From Monosporascus cannonballus (lineage: Eukaryota > Ascomycota > Sordariomycetes > Xylariales): a stretch of 64,000 bases of DNA. Of this stretch, positions 21,485 through 32,797 are shown one piece after another. How positions within the stretch are numbered: position 1 is the first letter of the stretch; the number at the start of each line of letters is the position of its first letter. Position numbers and translations under genes: made by a program. Location: assembly GCA_004154925.1 (NCBI GenBank), contig QJNS01000146.1:124001-188000 (forward strand). Reading direction: 5' to 3'. The notes under the pieces were generated by a model. It searched no databases and had not been told where the DNA came from. It was given only the letters and a program-made list of their open reading frames with translations.

Positions 21485-23202
21485 ATGGCACTGATACCGC
21501 TTCTTTCCCTCCCTGGCGTCGGAATCCTACTTGTTGTCTATTACGTCATCTCTTCGGTAGCGGCATGGTATCGTCTTCGGCACTTCCGCGGCCCATTTCT
21601 GGGATATTTCTCCTATTTCTTCATGATCAAAACCGATAGGGCTGCTAGATGCTGGGAGGCGTACACTTCTGTTAATCGAAAGTTCGGCCCGCTGGCTCGG
21701 ATTGGGCCCAACGAGCTGATAACTGACGACCCGGAGCTCATTCGGAACATGTCTTCGGCTCGCAGCGCGTATGTCAGGGGCGGGTGGTACGACGCTGCGC
21801 GGTTGGATCCCTACGACGACACCATGGCTTCGCTCCGCGACAATGCCGCCCATGACAAGCTGAAAGCCAAGACCGCGTCTGGCTATGCCGGGAAGGAGAA
21901 TCCGGACCTTGAAGCCGGCATCAACTCCCAGCTCGCGGGCATGGTGGACTATATCCACCGAAAATATGTCTCGAGTGAAAGCGAACTTCGGCCCCTGGAC
22001 CTCGCGCGCATGACGCAGTACTTCACCCTCGACACCATCACGAGAATTGCTTACGGCAAAGATTTCGGTTATCTGGACAGCGACTCCGACGTGTTCGAAT
22101 ATATACGCACGACAGAAGAGATTGTGCCGCAGATACAACTGCGGTCAGATGTGCCATGGCTCCGCAAACTCCAGCTGAATCAACTCGTACTAAAACTGAT
22201 GGGGCCTAAGGCGACGGACAACGTTGGAATGGGTAAGCTTATGGCGTAAGTAAACAGAAATTCAGCTGGGGGTACTGGTGGTATTGACCGTCCACAGAGT
22301 CGCTCGAGAGATTGTTGCGAAGCGGTTTGAGCCGAAGGCGGAGGAACAACAGGATATGCTGGTAAGATACCCACGAGCCTACCTAAGGGGGATCTTTTAT
22401 GGTGCTCACATGATCCAATAGGGAGCTTTCATTCGGCACGGTCTTACGCAAAGACAATGCGAAACGGAAGTCCTTTTCCAGATCATAGCTGGGTCCGACA
22501 CGACTGCGACGGCTCTCCGAGCTACGATGCTTTACATAATCACGTGTCCGTATGTTTACCAGAAGCTTGTGGACGAGATCGATGAAGCCATCCGAGCAGG
22601 CAGGGTCTCGTCTCCGATATCCAACAATGAAGCTAAAGCCCTGCGGTATCTCCAGGTTAGGACATTATCCGCTTAGCCTCATCCCAGTAGCGGAACTGAC
22701 AACGACAGGCTGTCATTTACGAGGGTCTCAGGATCCATTCACCATTCACTGCTCTTCTAATGAAACAAGTCCCGCCAGAGGGTGATACCTACCATGGCAA
22801 GTTCATCCCGGGGGGCACCTGCATCGGCCATAGCACGTGGTCGGTTATGCGCAACAAGCAGATCTTCGGCGACGATGTCGAACTATTCCGGCCTGAGAGG
22901 TGGCTCAATATCGGCCCCCAAGAGCGTGCAACCATGGAGAGAACTGTCGAGCTTGTTTTCGGCTACGGGAGATGGGCATGCGCTGGCAAGCTCGTGGCGT
23001 TTATGGAACTTAACAAATTTTACGTCGAGGTGCGGTTCTCAGCTCACCGCAAAGTTAGCGGCGAATAATCCTAGTTGCTGACGAGTCTTAGGCTTTGAGG
23101 AATTTCAACTTCCAGCTTATCAATCCCACCAGTCCTTGGGAAAGCAAGAACCACCATCTGTTCCTGCAGAGCAATATGTGGGTTAAGGTCACCGAAAGGT
23201 AA
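21485..23202 (+). CDS. cytochrome P450, pisatin demethylase-like (496 aa, 5 exons)
   Basis: Exons are 21485-22245, 22298-22361, 22422-22655, 22709-23029 and 23092-23202; all introns are 52-62 nt and the frame is continuous. An N-terminal membrane anchor (about 4-27) is followed by the cytochrome fold: I-helix AGSDTT (298-303), ExxR as EGLR (358-361), PERW (415-418) and the haem loop FGYGRWACAG (437-446) with Cys444 as the iron ligand. The C-terminus (SPWESKNHHLFLQSNMW, VKVTER) and KLMAVAREIVAKRFEPK match the fungal group that includes pisatin demethylase and related detoxifying or secondary-metabolite P450s. An ER enzyme using NADPH-P450 reductase is expected; the substrate cannot be told. 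All key residues are present, so it should be functional. One donor is unusual (GTTAGG at 22656). It is the last gene before the AT-rich block, and no biosynthetic partner genes are adjacent. Confidence 0.93.
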
Positions 23203-23583
23203 AGTTATGATGGCCGAGGGCATTTACTCTTTATGGATTCCCGTAAATCCACCAAAACCCTCCATAATGAGCATGACACTGAGTGATGCAACATTGGACT
23301 TATTCGTGTATGATTATGGTCGAGAGACCTTGAGCAATGGCAATATCGAACATATGGTACCTCGTGCTTCTTGTCACCTAGCCGGGATATTCTACTATCT
23401 CCGAGCTGAGTCGGTTTTCCAGAGACTTGGGAGATCTGGTGGCATTCTCTGGTCTCTAGACACCGACGTGCTTATAGAAAGAGCCAGGTCATGCATGACC
23501 AAAGCCTGAAATGCGAAGTTGTCCTATGCCGTCATCGGCTTCACCATCTACTAAAGCATTTGCAAAACCTCTGTAAACCGAGG
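23203..23583. other. 3' flank of the P450, no supported gene
   Basis: A 100-codon frame starts 4 nt after the P450 stop. It has no domain or signal and most likely lies in the 3' untranslated region. An imperfect hairpin (TTGCAAA...TTTGCAA) lies at about 23560-23596. Confidence 0.4.
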
Positions 23584-23715
23584 TAGGGTTTGCAATGAGT
23601 ACCCACGGACTACCCACGACCGTGGGTAGGTAACCGTGGGTAATCTTGGTATTTTTTCAAAAATACCCACGATTACCCACCTACGAGCTAACCACCCACG
23701 GGTACCCATTAGGTA
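23584..23715. repeat. GGGTA/TACCC palindrome cluster at the right edge of gene island 1 (possible hAT-like end)
   Basis: Starting at TAGGGTTTGCAATGAG, the segment carries at least nine ACCCAC/GTGGGT words. CTACCCACG (23610-23618) pairs with CGTGGGTAG (23621-23629). GTGGGTAATC (23636-23645) pairs with GATTACCCAC (23671-23680), and within that pair GGTATTTTT pairs with AAAAATACC (23648-23667). AT-rich DNA begins right after it. The word content matches the cluster at 2865-3010. Subterminal repeats of a hAT-type transposon are the best guess; neither terminus nor target duplication is proven. Confidence 0.5.
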
Positions 23716-23984
23716 AAAATTATGATAGTATTAAAACATAGCGAACTAAAAATCCTATTTACTTTAAAAATAAGATTACTATTAAATGCGTATTAATTTG
23801 CGTAATAATCGCCCTACCTTATAAACTAAGTAAAATTAATTACGAATAATCCAATCTAGCCAAACCATTTAATTTATTATGTTTTATAAGCTAAACGAAT
23901 ATATACTTGGAAGAAAATTATTTACGAATATCTTAGGAGTAATCGGAAATACCTTCGGGATACATATTAGTACTACCGCCAACT
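23716..23984. repeat. AT-rich DNA between the palindrome cluster and the first LTR
   Basis: About 270 bases of RIP-like composition, without open frames. It may be the remainder of the element that ends in the palindrome cluster, interrupted by the F1 retrotransposon Z at 23985. Confidence 0.5.
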
Positions 23985-24643
23985 TGTTATGACCCAGCTA
24001 AGGGAGGGTCCCGGAAACGGTCACTGGGTGACCGAAACAGGACCCAAGTGGGTCGGAATCACGTGACATGGATCCGGAGTGATCCAAGGGATCTAACGAG
24101 ATCCATGTAGTTATCCAATACAGATCCGAAATGATCTAAGGGATTTAACGGGATCCATGCAGTTATCTAATATAGATCCGAAATAATCCAAAGGATTTAA
24201 CGAGATCCAGAAAAGGATATATACGTTTATTATTTTTATAATTTAAATAACTTTAGTTTATAACATTTATTAATATTAATTGTTTATAAAATATTTTTGC
24301 GTTTTTAATATTAAAAAATATAATTAAATTATCTTATTATTATAGAATTTTACGATATTTTTATTAACAGAAATCCGTACGATTAAGATTAAATAATTAA
24401 TTAAATTATTTAACCGTTATACATTACAAATTTTTGTTTAATAATACTATTAAATTTTAAATAATATTTAATATTGTCAAAATGTCGATTAATACTTAGG
24501 AAACCCTTATTTAATAACTTTAAGTTCGAATTCGGGAATTAAAAAAATCCGATAAATTAAGGTTACGTTATTTGTCTAAGTTTTTTTCGCCTAAATAAAG
24601 CTTAAAAAGCTGGAGTCTTACGATAAAAAAAATAACCCGTAAA
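23985..24643 (+). mobile_element. F1 retrotransposon copy Z: 5' LTR and leader
   Basis: The LTR spans 23985-24421 (TGTTATGACCC...GTTATA, originally ending in CA). It contains about three diverged copies of a GATCCGAAATGATC-type unit. The leader (24422-24643) is homologous to the leader of copy Y (32208-32366 plus 39553 onward). Z is interrupted by Y: GTAAA at 24639-24643 is repeated at 45728-45732 as the 5-bp target duplication. Z continues at 45733. Confidence 0.85.
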
Positions 24644-24972
24644 TGTTATGACTCAACGGGCTACGGCCTCGGAAACGGTCACTCCAAATAACTAAGCCAG
24701 GTAGGTCAAGTCACGTGATGGCTCGATAGGATCGATCGTAAAACCTATAAAGCCAGGCTCGACAGGATGAAAGAATTAAGGATATATATGCTTATTAATT
24801 CCATAATTTAAATAGCTTTAGCTTGCAATATAATATCGTTACCCAAAGCACCTTTAATATTACGAAACATAATACGTTATTATATTTATTGCTCAGATTT
24901 TTACGATATTCCTATTAATATAAACTCGTCAACTTAAGATTTACTAATTAGTTAAACCTTATAGTTCGTTAT

Positions 24973-25403
24973 TGTAACGAACCTGTTATACATCCACCTG
25001 GAGGTATAAGCAGTATCCGAAAAGGGTCTTGATTTGTAGGTAACAATAGGGCGAAGAATGATTTAGTATTTTCGTTAAGGAGATTTCAAGGTATTTTTCT
25101 TTTAATTAAAGAACGGTATAATTATTTCTGGCTAAAAGCTTAGATTAATAATTAAGGAACGAAAAACTAAATAAGTAGTTATTTATATAGGAGACCCAAA
25201 CCTTATATATCCTTTTTATCCTTTATGTTTTTTATGGTTTTTGGGGATCTCGAAAAACCATAATGTCTGTCGTTTACGAATCTCCTGGTATTTTTGGAAA
25301 TTGATAAAAACCCGAGGTTTATCCGATGGAAGGTGGAGATCCCGAACGTTTCCAATTTCTTGGGCCTTTTTTGGGCCTAATGGAATCTTTTTTAAACGTA
25401 ATA
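24973..25403 (-). repeat. F2a left LTR (its 3' LTR)
   Basis: The leftmost part (about 24973-25080) keeps near-normal base composition (CATCCACCTGGAGG), while the same region of the right LTR is fully AT-converted (TATATTTACCTAGAAG). Toward the element interior the left LTR becomes AT-rich. Confidence 0.88.
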
Positions 25404-28400
25404 TTATTCCTTTTTTTCTAGGATTTTTATCCCCAAAAATAAAAAAAATAAATCCTTAATTTCTTTTTCTTTTTTGCGTTATAACATTATATTTAATTAT
25501 GTCGGATAAATTTCGAAAACGTATTAAATTTTTTATTGAAAATTGTTACGAATTAATTAAGTTAATTTTTTAATTTGGTTTCGAAATTATGCCGTATATA
25601 TGTTATTTCGAAAAAAAGTTTTTTTGCAAAATATTAAAAGGTCGAAAAAATTATTAAAACTATTTGGCGGCTAATATTTAATCCTGTAATAAGAATTATA
25701 TTTCGTTTTTATCGCTTAAAAATATCCGGGCCGAAAAGTTCCGGATAAACCGAAAAAAACGTTTAATTATTTAATAATTTTAAAAATTATTTAATTGCAT
25801 TATTTGGTTAAATCGTCAATTTAAATAGTTATATTTTAAAAGGGTATTATTTATTTAAAAAGGGCTTAAAAATATAAATAAATTAAAAAAACGAAAAAAA
25901 TTAAATACGGAAAAGGATCGTAAAGAAAAAAAATAAACATAATTTGTTTTAAAGCTAAATACGTTAATAAAAATATTTATTTTTTTCGATTAAAATGCCA
26001 TAAGGATTAATTTAAATAAGGAATTATTATCGTTTATAATTTTGGTTATATTAAAAACAGTCGGTTAAGATTTTGGCGGTAAAACGTTTTAATTAAATTT
26101 ATCGTATTTAGTAAGTAATTAAATAGTTTTTACGTATTTTTTTTATATAAGTATTTTTCCTATTTAATTAGGTACTGGATTTTATTTTTAATTATTTTGG
26201 AATCCAGTATTCGTTTAATTTCGTATTTATTAAAGTTTTTTTCGAATTTTAAGTTTGTTTTTAACGGGGCGTTTTTAAGTATTAATTTAAATAAAGAAAT
26301 ATGGAAAATAAGGTATATTTTTATGTTTTTGAATAATAATAATTTGTAATTAATTTTAGAAATAATTTCGTTAATTTTAAACGGTTTAAATTTTTTGAAA
26401 TTAAGTTTATTATTAAGTTTTTTTATTTTAATTTATAAAATATTCGAAATTGCGTTTTATTTTTAATATAATAAATAAACCTTATTTCCTTTTGTTAAAA
26501 TTAATCCTTTAATTTTTTTTATTATAATATTAAGTTATCCGTCATTAAAAAAATCGTAATTTATTTTAAAAACGGGCCTAAATCGTTTTAATTTTTATAA
26601 TTAATATTTTTATTTTTAAGGTAATCGTAATAATTTTTAATACCTTATTAAACGGTTATTTAAATCGTTTTATTTTTATATTATATCCGTATATAGTTAT
26701 ATAAGGAAATATATTTATATTTTTATTAATTAATATGTTATAAATAATTTATATTAATAGTAAAAATTTTATTTAATTATTTTGTTAATAATTAACGTAA
26801 TTTCGTAAATATTATTTTAAAATTTGGTTTAATTTTTCGGTTTAGTTATTCGTTTAAAAATAATACGTTATCGAAAATTTAAGTTTAATATTAATTTATT
26901 TAAAAAAATTAATACCGAATTTTGAAATAAATAACGTATTTCGATTTAAAACGATTTTTTAAATATCTTATATTTATTAAGGTATTATTTGATAAAAGCA
27001 TAAATTAATTATTTTGCCGTTATATTTCCTTTAAAAGATAAAAAGTACCTATATTTGGTAAATTTATTAATAATTATTTATATTCCGTTATATTCGATTT
27101 TAATAATTAGGTTTTTAAATGGAAATAAATTAATAATAAAATTTTAAGTTATGGTATTTTATATTTTATCCGGAATATCGGTAAATTGTAATAATCCGTA
27201 AGGCTTATAATATATTACCTTAATTTTATTGCAAATATTACAATTTTTAATAATTATTTTAATTATACGGCATAACTTAGGGAAATTATATTTTTTTTAT
27301 AGCCGTTAAATTGTTTTAAAATTTTTTTGGTATTTATGTAATAAGTTTTTATGGAATTCTTTTACGAATTATTTTTGTTAATCTTTGGGAACATAAATTT
27401 TACCATAATATAATAATTAATTTTTAGGTTATTTTTTTAGTTATTAAATTTCTTTTTATTTTTTTACATTATAAAAATTTTGGAATTATATTAAAAATTC
27501 GGTAATTAATTTTTTTATTATTTTATATAAATATATAATTTTATCCTTATTATATTATAATATTTATATATTTTTTTTGGAAATTTTAAAATCGTAATTT
27601 TTTTTGCAATTAAAAATATTTATTTAAATATTTTTTTTTCTTTTAGTATAATATATTTTAAAGTTAAATTTAAATAAAAAAATCCATTATTTTTTATATC
27701 GTTTATTTAATTTTTGGGCTTTTATAAATTACGTAAAATTTTTGTAATTAAAATAAATATCGAAAAGTTTTTTTGTTTCGTTAAAAAAAATTTTTATTCC
27801 TTAAAAGTATTAATAATTATTAATAATTTTTTGTCGTAAATTTGGTATTTAAGTTTTGCATTTCGGAATATTTTAAAATAATATATTATTAAGTATTATT
27901 TGCCATTATTTTTTTATTGTTCCAAAATTACGCCCAGAATATATTTTAAAGTATTTATCTTTAATTATTTCGTTTTATTTAAATTTGGCATTTTTACGAT
28001 AAATCCGTTAATAATTGCTTTTTTTAATTCCTGGAACGTTTTTTTTATTTTCTTTAAAAATTTAAATTTTTTCCTAACGTATTTCTTAATAATAAGTTTC
28101 GTTAAAAGCTTAATTATATTTTTATATCCCTTAATTAGGCCGCGTACGTAACTCGTAAATCCTAAGATCTATCGGATATTTATAACGGTTGCCTTATTAA
28201 GGATAGGTTAATCCTTAATTACTTTTAATTTAAAACGTTAAATTTGAATTTATCCTGGTATAAAAATAAATTCCAAAAAATTTAATTTTTAAGTATAGTA
28301 TATGTTTTTAATAAGGTTAATTCAAATATTAATTTCGTTTAGAATTTTAAGTATTTAAATAATATATTTCTTATATTTTTTTAGGGTTTCGGAATAAATA

Positions 28401-31400
28401 AAGATATTATTAAGATAAATAAATACGAATTTATTTAAAAATTATCGGAAAATAATTATTATTAAGTTTTGGAAATTAGCAAGAACGTTAATAAATTCCA
28501 TAGGTATTATTTTATATTCGTAAAATCCATATATTATTTTAAATACCGTTTTTTTTTTGGTTATTTTAATACGGTAATAATTATTGCGAAAATTAAGCGC
28601 TGTAAATTATTTGGCTTTATTAATATTTTCCTTTAAAATATTTATAAAAGTTAAAGGATATCCGTTTTTAATCGTAATATTATTTAATTATTTATAATCG
28701 ATTACTTTTTAATAAATAAGGTTTCCGTCCTTATTAATTTTTTATTTGTTATTTTTAGTTTTTAATATTATAAGGATTAAATATTTAATAAAAGAATTAA
28801 AAGGTTAAATGTATTTTTTTTTCAGATTTAATTATATATTTTTCCATAAAACTTTTAATTTTTCTAAGTTTATATGGTAAATTTTATAAAGCTTAAAATA
28901 ATATTTTTTTAATAGGTATCCGGTAATCTTATTAATTATATAACGGTAATTTGTAATTTTCTTTATTTTTAAATAATTTTTTAAATTTTTAATATTCCGG
29001 AAATATTATAAAGATTTAATTAGGAACCCGTATTTCCTTAATAATATAACAAATTTTTCGATTATTTTTATTTAATATTTCGTCTTAAAAAAATATTTGT
29101 TTTTTTTAATTAATTTATAAGTTGTTAAAATAAAATTAAGGCATTTTTAAGATAATATTATATCCGGAAATATTAATAATATCCAGTAAAATACGTTTTT
29201 AATATCTTTAAATTTATATTAGGAATTTTTCCGTTTTTCGAAAAATTTGTTTATTTTCGTAAATAAATAAATTACCGTTTACCGTACGTAATTTATAAAA
29301 CTTTAATTTATATTTCCAGGAAATCTGATATTTTTCCGTTATTGTAAGGGAAATAAAATTACTTTTTATTCCGGAATTAATTATGGCCTTAAATACCTTA
29401 TTTTTATATCGGAAGAAAATCTTAATTTAATTATACGTTCCTTTTATTATCTTATATAAGGTTTTATTGATTAAGGTTTTTCGATATTTTATTTTTAAAG
29501 GCCTTTATAATTTTTTAATTTTTAATAATTTTTGATTTAAACAAACTTTTATTTACAAATTCTTTTAATAATATATTTGGTATATTAGTTATTTTTATAC
29601 CGGAATTATATTTTTTTACCGTATTTGTATTAAGGTTTTAAAATCTGGTTTTTTTCCTAACTTATTTTTTTATTTTATATTTCCCGAATTATAAGATTAA
29701 AAAGGTAAATTTTTGAAAAAAATATTCCCATATTTAAAAGTTCGTATTAAATGCAAAATATTAGGAAATAATATAGGTATCCTTATAATATAACTTTTTA
29801 ATTCCGTTTTAATTCGGGATATAAATAATAAAATTTAAAATATTTTGGTTATCGGGAAATTTTAATATATCGGTATTTATTATTTAATTCGGTAAAAATT
29901 TTATTATTTTATCCGGGCCAAAATTTTTTTTTTAATTTTAAAATAAATAAAATAATTATTTTAATAATAAATAATAAAATATAATAAGTTATAAGGGTTT
30001 ATTAATAATATTTTTTTATAAATAATATATTTTAAGAATTCGTAAAATTTTAGGAATAATTATTCGTAATTATTAATATTTGGTCGAAATTAACCGTTTT
30101 TTATATATATCTTATATTTCTGGGAATTAAGGTAATATTAATATTTTAATTTTATAATTATTTTAAAAGCCGTTTATCCGGAATAATATTTATAAATTTT
30201 AATTTTAAAATCTTAATAAATAAAATAATTTTCGTATTTTAAGTTATCGTTCTAGATTTAAATAATTATAATAATAATAAATTCTAGCTGGAAAGAAATT
30301 AAATTAACTTTTTTTTTTCCTTTTTTTGCCTTATTATCGGTTTTTTATTTAGCCGCTTTAATTTTTTTTTGGGATTAAGCAATTTCTCCTTTTTTAAAAT
30401 TCCTCTTAACGGAAAAACGATATTCGTTTTTAAAATGCCCTTTTTTGCCATAATTAAAATATTTTATTTTAAACTTATTTTTTTAGGCTTTTTCGAAACG
30501 GAATTTATTTCTTTTTAAAGCTTACCTTTATTTTTTTTGGTTCGGTTATTAAAATTTTTATTATTATTTTATTTATTAATCCTTTTTTTTTCGAAATACC
30601 GATTAAAAGTTTATCGGTCGGCAATAATAACCTTATTTATGTATTTTATAAAAAATCTAATTTTAAATTTTATATATAATTCGTTTTTAACTTAAAGCTT
30701 TAAATTATTATAATAAAAATAAAATAACGCATTTTTTAATAAATTCGAAATAATAACTAAACAGTTAAATTTTATTATATATTCGGATATTAATTTGGTT
30801 TAATAAAAAAAATAAAACTGCTTAATAATATTTTATTTCTTATCGGGATTACCGAATAAAACGCGCATTTTTTTTTCAAAATTTTCGTAATTATTAAAAA
30901 TATAATTAATAAGGTCCGAAAATTTCTTTAAGTATTTTTTAAAATAATCCATTAAAATAAGTTCGAAATATTGGCGAATTCGTTTAATTAACAGTTAAAA
31001 AATAATTATTATTTTTTAATATTTTTCCGGCAAAATATTTTTATAAAATTTAAAATAAAATTTTACTTAAACCAAAAATTTATTAAGATTTTTTAATTTA
31101 TCGTAAAATTTAAAGGGAATTAATTTATAACTTTTAACGTTTGGTATTTTATAATAATTAAAAAGTAAAATAATTCTTTCCCGTATCCGAATTACGCCGA
31201 ACAATAATAAGGTTAAGGTTTTTTCTTACGTTCGCCTTAGGTCCAGCGAAAGGGGTCGGTAACCGGCCTTTTGGTTTTGCTTTTTGAGGAAACCAAATTA
31301 AAAAAAAGCTAGTTTTTTTTTTTTGTAAACCAAATATTTTTTTTTTTAGGATTCGGATTTCCGCTATTAAAGTACTTAATTTCTTTTTCGTAATAAGTTT

Positions 31401-31772
31401 TTTTTTCTAATTTTCGGCCCCATATTTTTTACCCTTTTTTTTAGCCGCTTTTTTTTCCGACTTTTTTCTTTAGATTTTAATAATATCCTTAGGGACCGGG
31501 GTAAATTATTATTTAAGTTACGAAAATAACGGGCTTTTTTAAAATCGAATAATAAAAAATATTATATTATTAATTAGCTGAAAAACTTTTTTAATAAAGG
31601 GTAAATCGTTAAATCTTATTAATAACGTTTTTTTGGCTAATAACGGAAATTATATATATTATTTATTTTTTAAACGTTATCTTATATTATTATTTATATT
31701 AAGTTCAAAAAAACTTATGCTTTAATTAGGCGGTAAATTATCTGTCGGTTATTAATTAAAAAATTATTAAAA

Positions 31773-32201
31773 TATAACAAATTTATTATATATTTACCTA
31801 GAAGTATAAGTAATATCCGAAAAAAATTTTAATTTATAAGTAATAATAAGGCAAAAAATAATTTAATATATTCGTTAAAAAATTTTAAAAAAAGAATTTT
31901 TAATTAAAAAATAATATAATTATTTTTAATTAAAAATTTAAATTAATAATTAAAAAACGAAAAATTAAATAAGTAATTATTTATATAAAAAATCTAAACC
32001 TTATATATCTTTTTTATCTTTTATGTTTTTTATAATTTCTGGGGATTTCGAAAAACCATAATATTTATTATTTACGAATTTCCTGGTATCTTTGGAAATT
32101 AACAGAAACCCGAGGTTTATCCGATAGAAGGTGGAGATCCCGAGCGTTTCCAATTTCCTGGGCCTTTTTTGGGCCTAGTGGAGTCCCTTCTGAACGTAAC
32201 A
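31773..32201 (-). repeat. F2a right LTR (its 5' LTR)
   Basis: This is the mirror image of the left LTR in mutation density: its left part is AT-converted, while its last about 120 bases (ending GGAGTCCCTTCTGAACGT) are nearly unmutated. Confidence 0.88.
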
Positions 32202-32366
32202 GTTATACGTTATAAGCTTTTGTTTAATAATACCGTTAAACTTTGAACAATATTTAACACTGTTAAAATATCGACCAGCATTCAGGAAACCCTTACTTAG
32301 CAACTTTAGGTTCGAATTCGGGAACTGGAGAAAAAAGTTTGATAACTAAGGGCTACGCCACCTGCC
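32202..32366 (+). mobile_element. remnant of Y between the two F2 insertions (LTR end and leader)
   Basis: It begins with the GTTAT target copy, then the last base of the Y 5' LTR, then leader sequence (AGCTTTTGTTTAATAATACC) that matches the leader of Z at 24422-24575. It ends with CTGCC (32362-32366), the target duplication of F2b. The composition is less AT-converted than the Z copy. Confidence 0.8.
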
Positions 32367-32797
32367 TGTAACGAACCTGTCATACATCCACCTGGAGGTA
32401 TAAGCAATATCCGAAAAGGGTCTTAATTTGCAGATAACAATAAGACGAAAAATAATTTAATGTATTCGTTAAAAAGATTTCAAGGTACTCCTTTTTTAAT
32501 CAAAAAACAGTATAATTATTTTTGGCTAAAAGCTTAGATTAATAATTAAAGAACGAAAAACTAAATAAATAGCTATTTACATAAAAAACCTAAACCTTAT
32601 ATATCTTTCTTATCCTTTATATCTTTCATAATTTCTGGGGATCTCGAAAAACCATAATATCTATCGTTTACGAATCTCCTAATATCTTTAAAAATTAATA
32701 AAAACCTAAGGTTTATCTGATAGAAGGTAAAGATTCTGAACGTTTCCAACTTTTTAGGCCTCCTTTAAACCTAATAAAATCCTTTTTGAACGTAATA
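32367..32797 (-). repeat. F2b left LTR (its 3' LTR)
   Basis: Homologous to 24973-25403. The outer (left) end is little mutated (ACATCCACCTGGAGGTATAAG) and the inner end is AT-converted. Confidence 0.87.

Larger units (their letters stand above)
24973..32201 (-). mobile_element. F2a: Ty3/Gypsy element inserted in the 5' LTR of Y
   Basis: LTRs are 24973-25403 and 31773-32201 (about 430 nt; TGTAACGAAC...CGTAACA as read on plus). GTTAT at 24968-24972 and 32202-32206 is the target duplication. Coding is on the minus strand: the zinc knuckle (about 30422-30466) reads YFNYGKKGHFKNEY, with knuckle cysteines turned to Tyr. The RT catalytic box (about 28391-28422) reads YLNNIFIYS, with both Asp changed to Asn. 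An RT segment like IKNGYPLTFI lies near 28650. The 5' LTR in its own orientation is therefore the right one. It is RIP-mutated throughout except at the outer LTR edges. Confidence 0.87.

Noticed and set aside
23207..23509. 100-codon frame just downstream of the P450
   Set aside because: Starts 4 nt after the P450 stop, has no domain or signal, and is most simply 3' untranslated sequence.
24510..24540. tRNA-like GGTTCGAAT word in the F1 leader (also at 32310 and 47150)
   Set aside because: No cloverleaf can be drawn around it; it is repeated because it belongs to the F1 leader.
27900..28151. plus-strand hydrophobic frame in F2a
   Set aside because: Opposite strand of the decayed RT/integrase region; the Phe/Ile-rich look is only AT composition.
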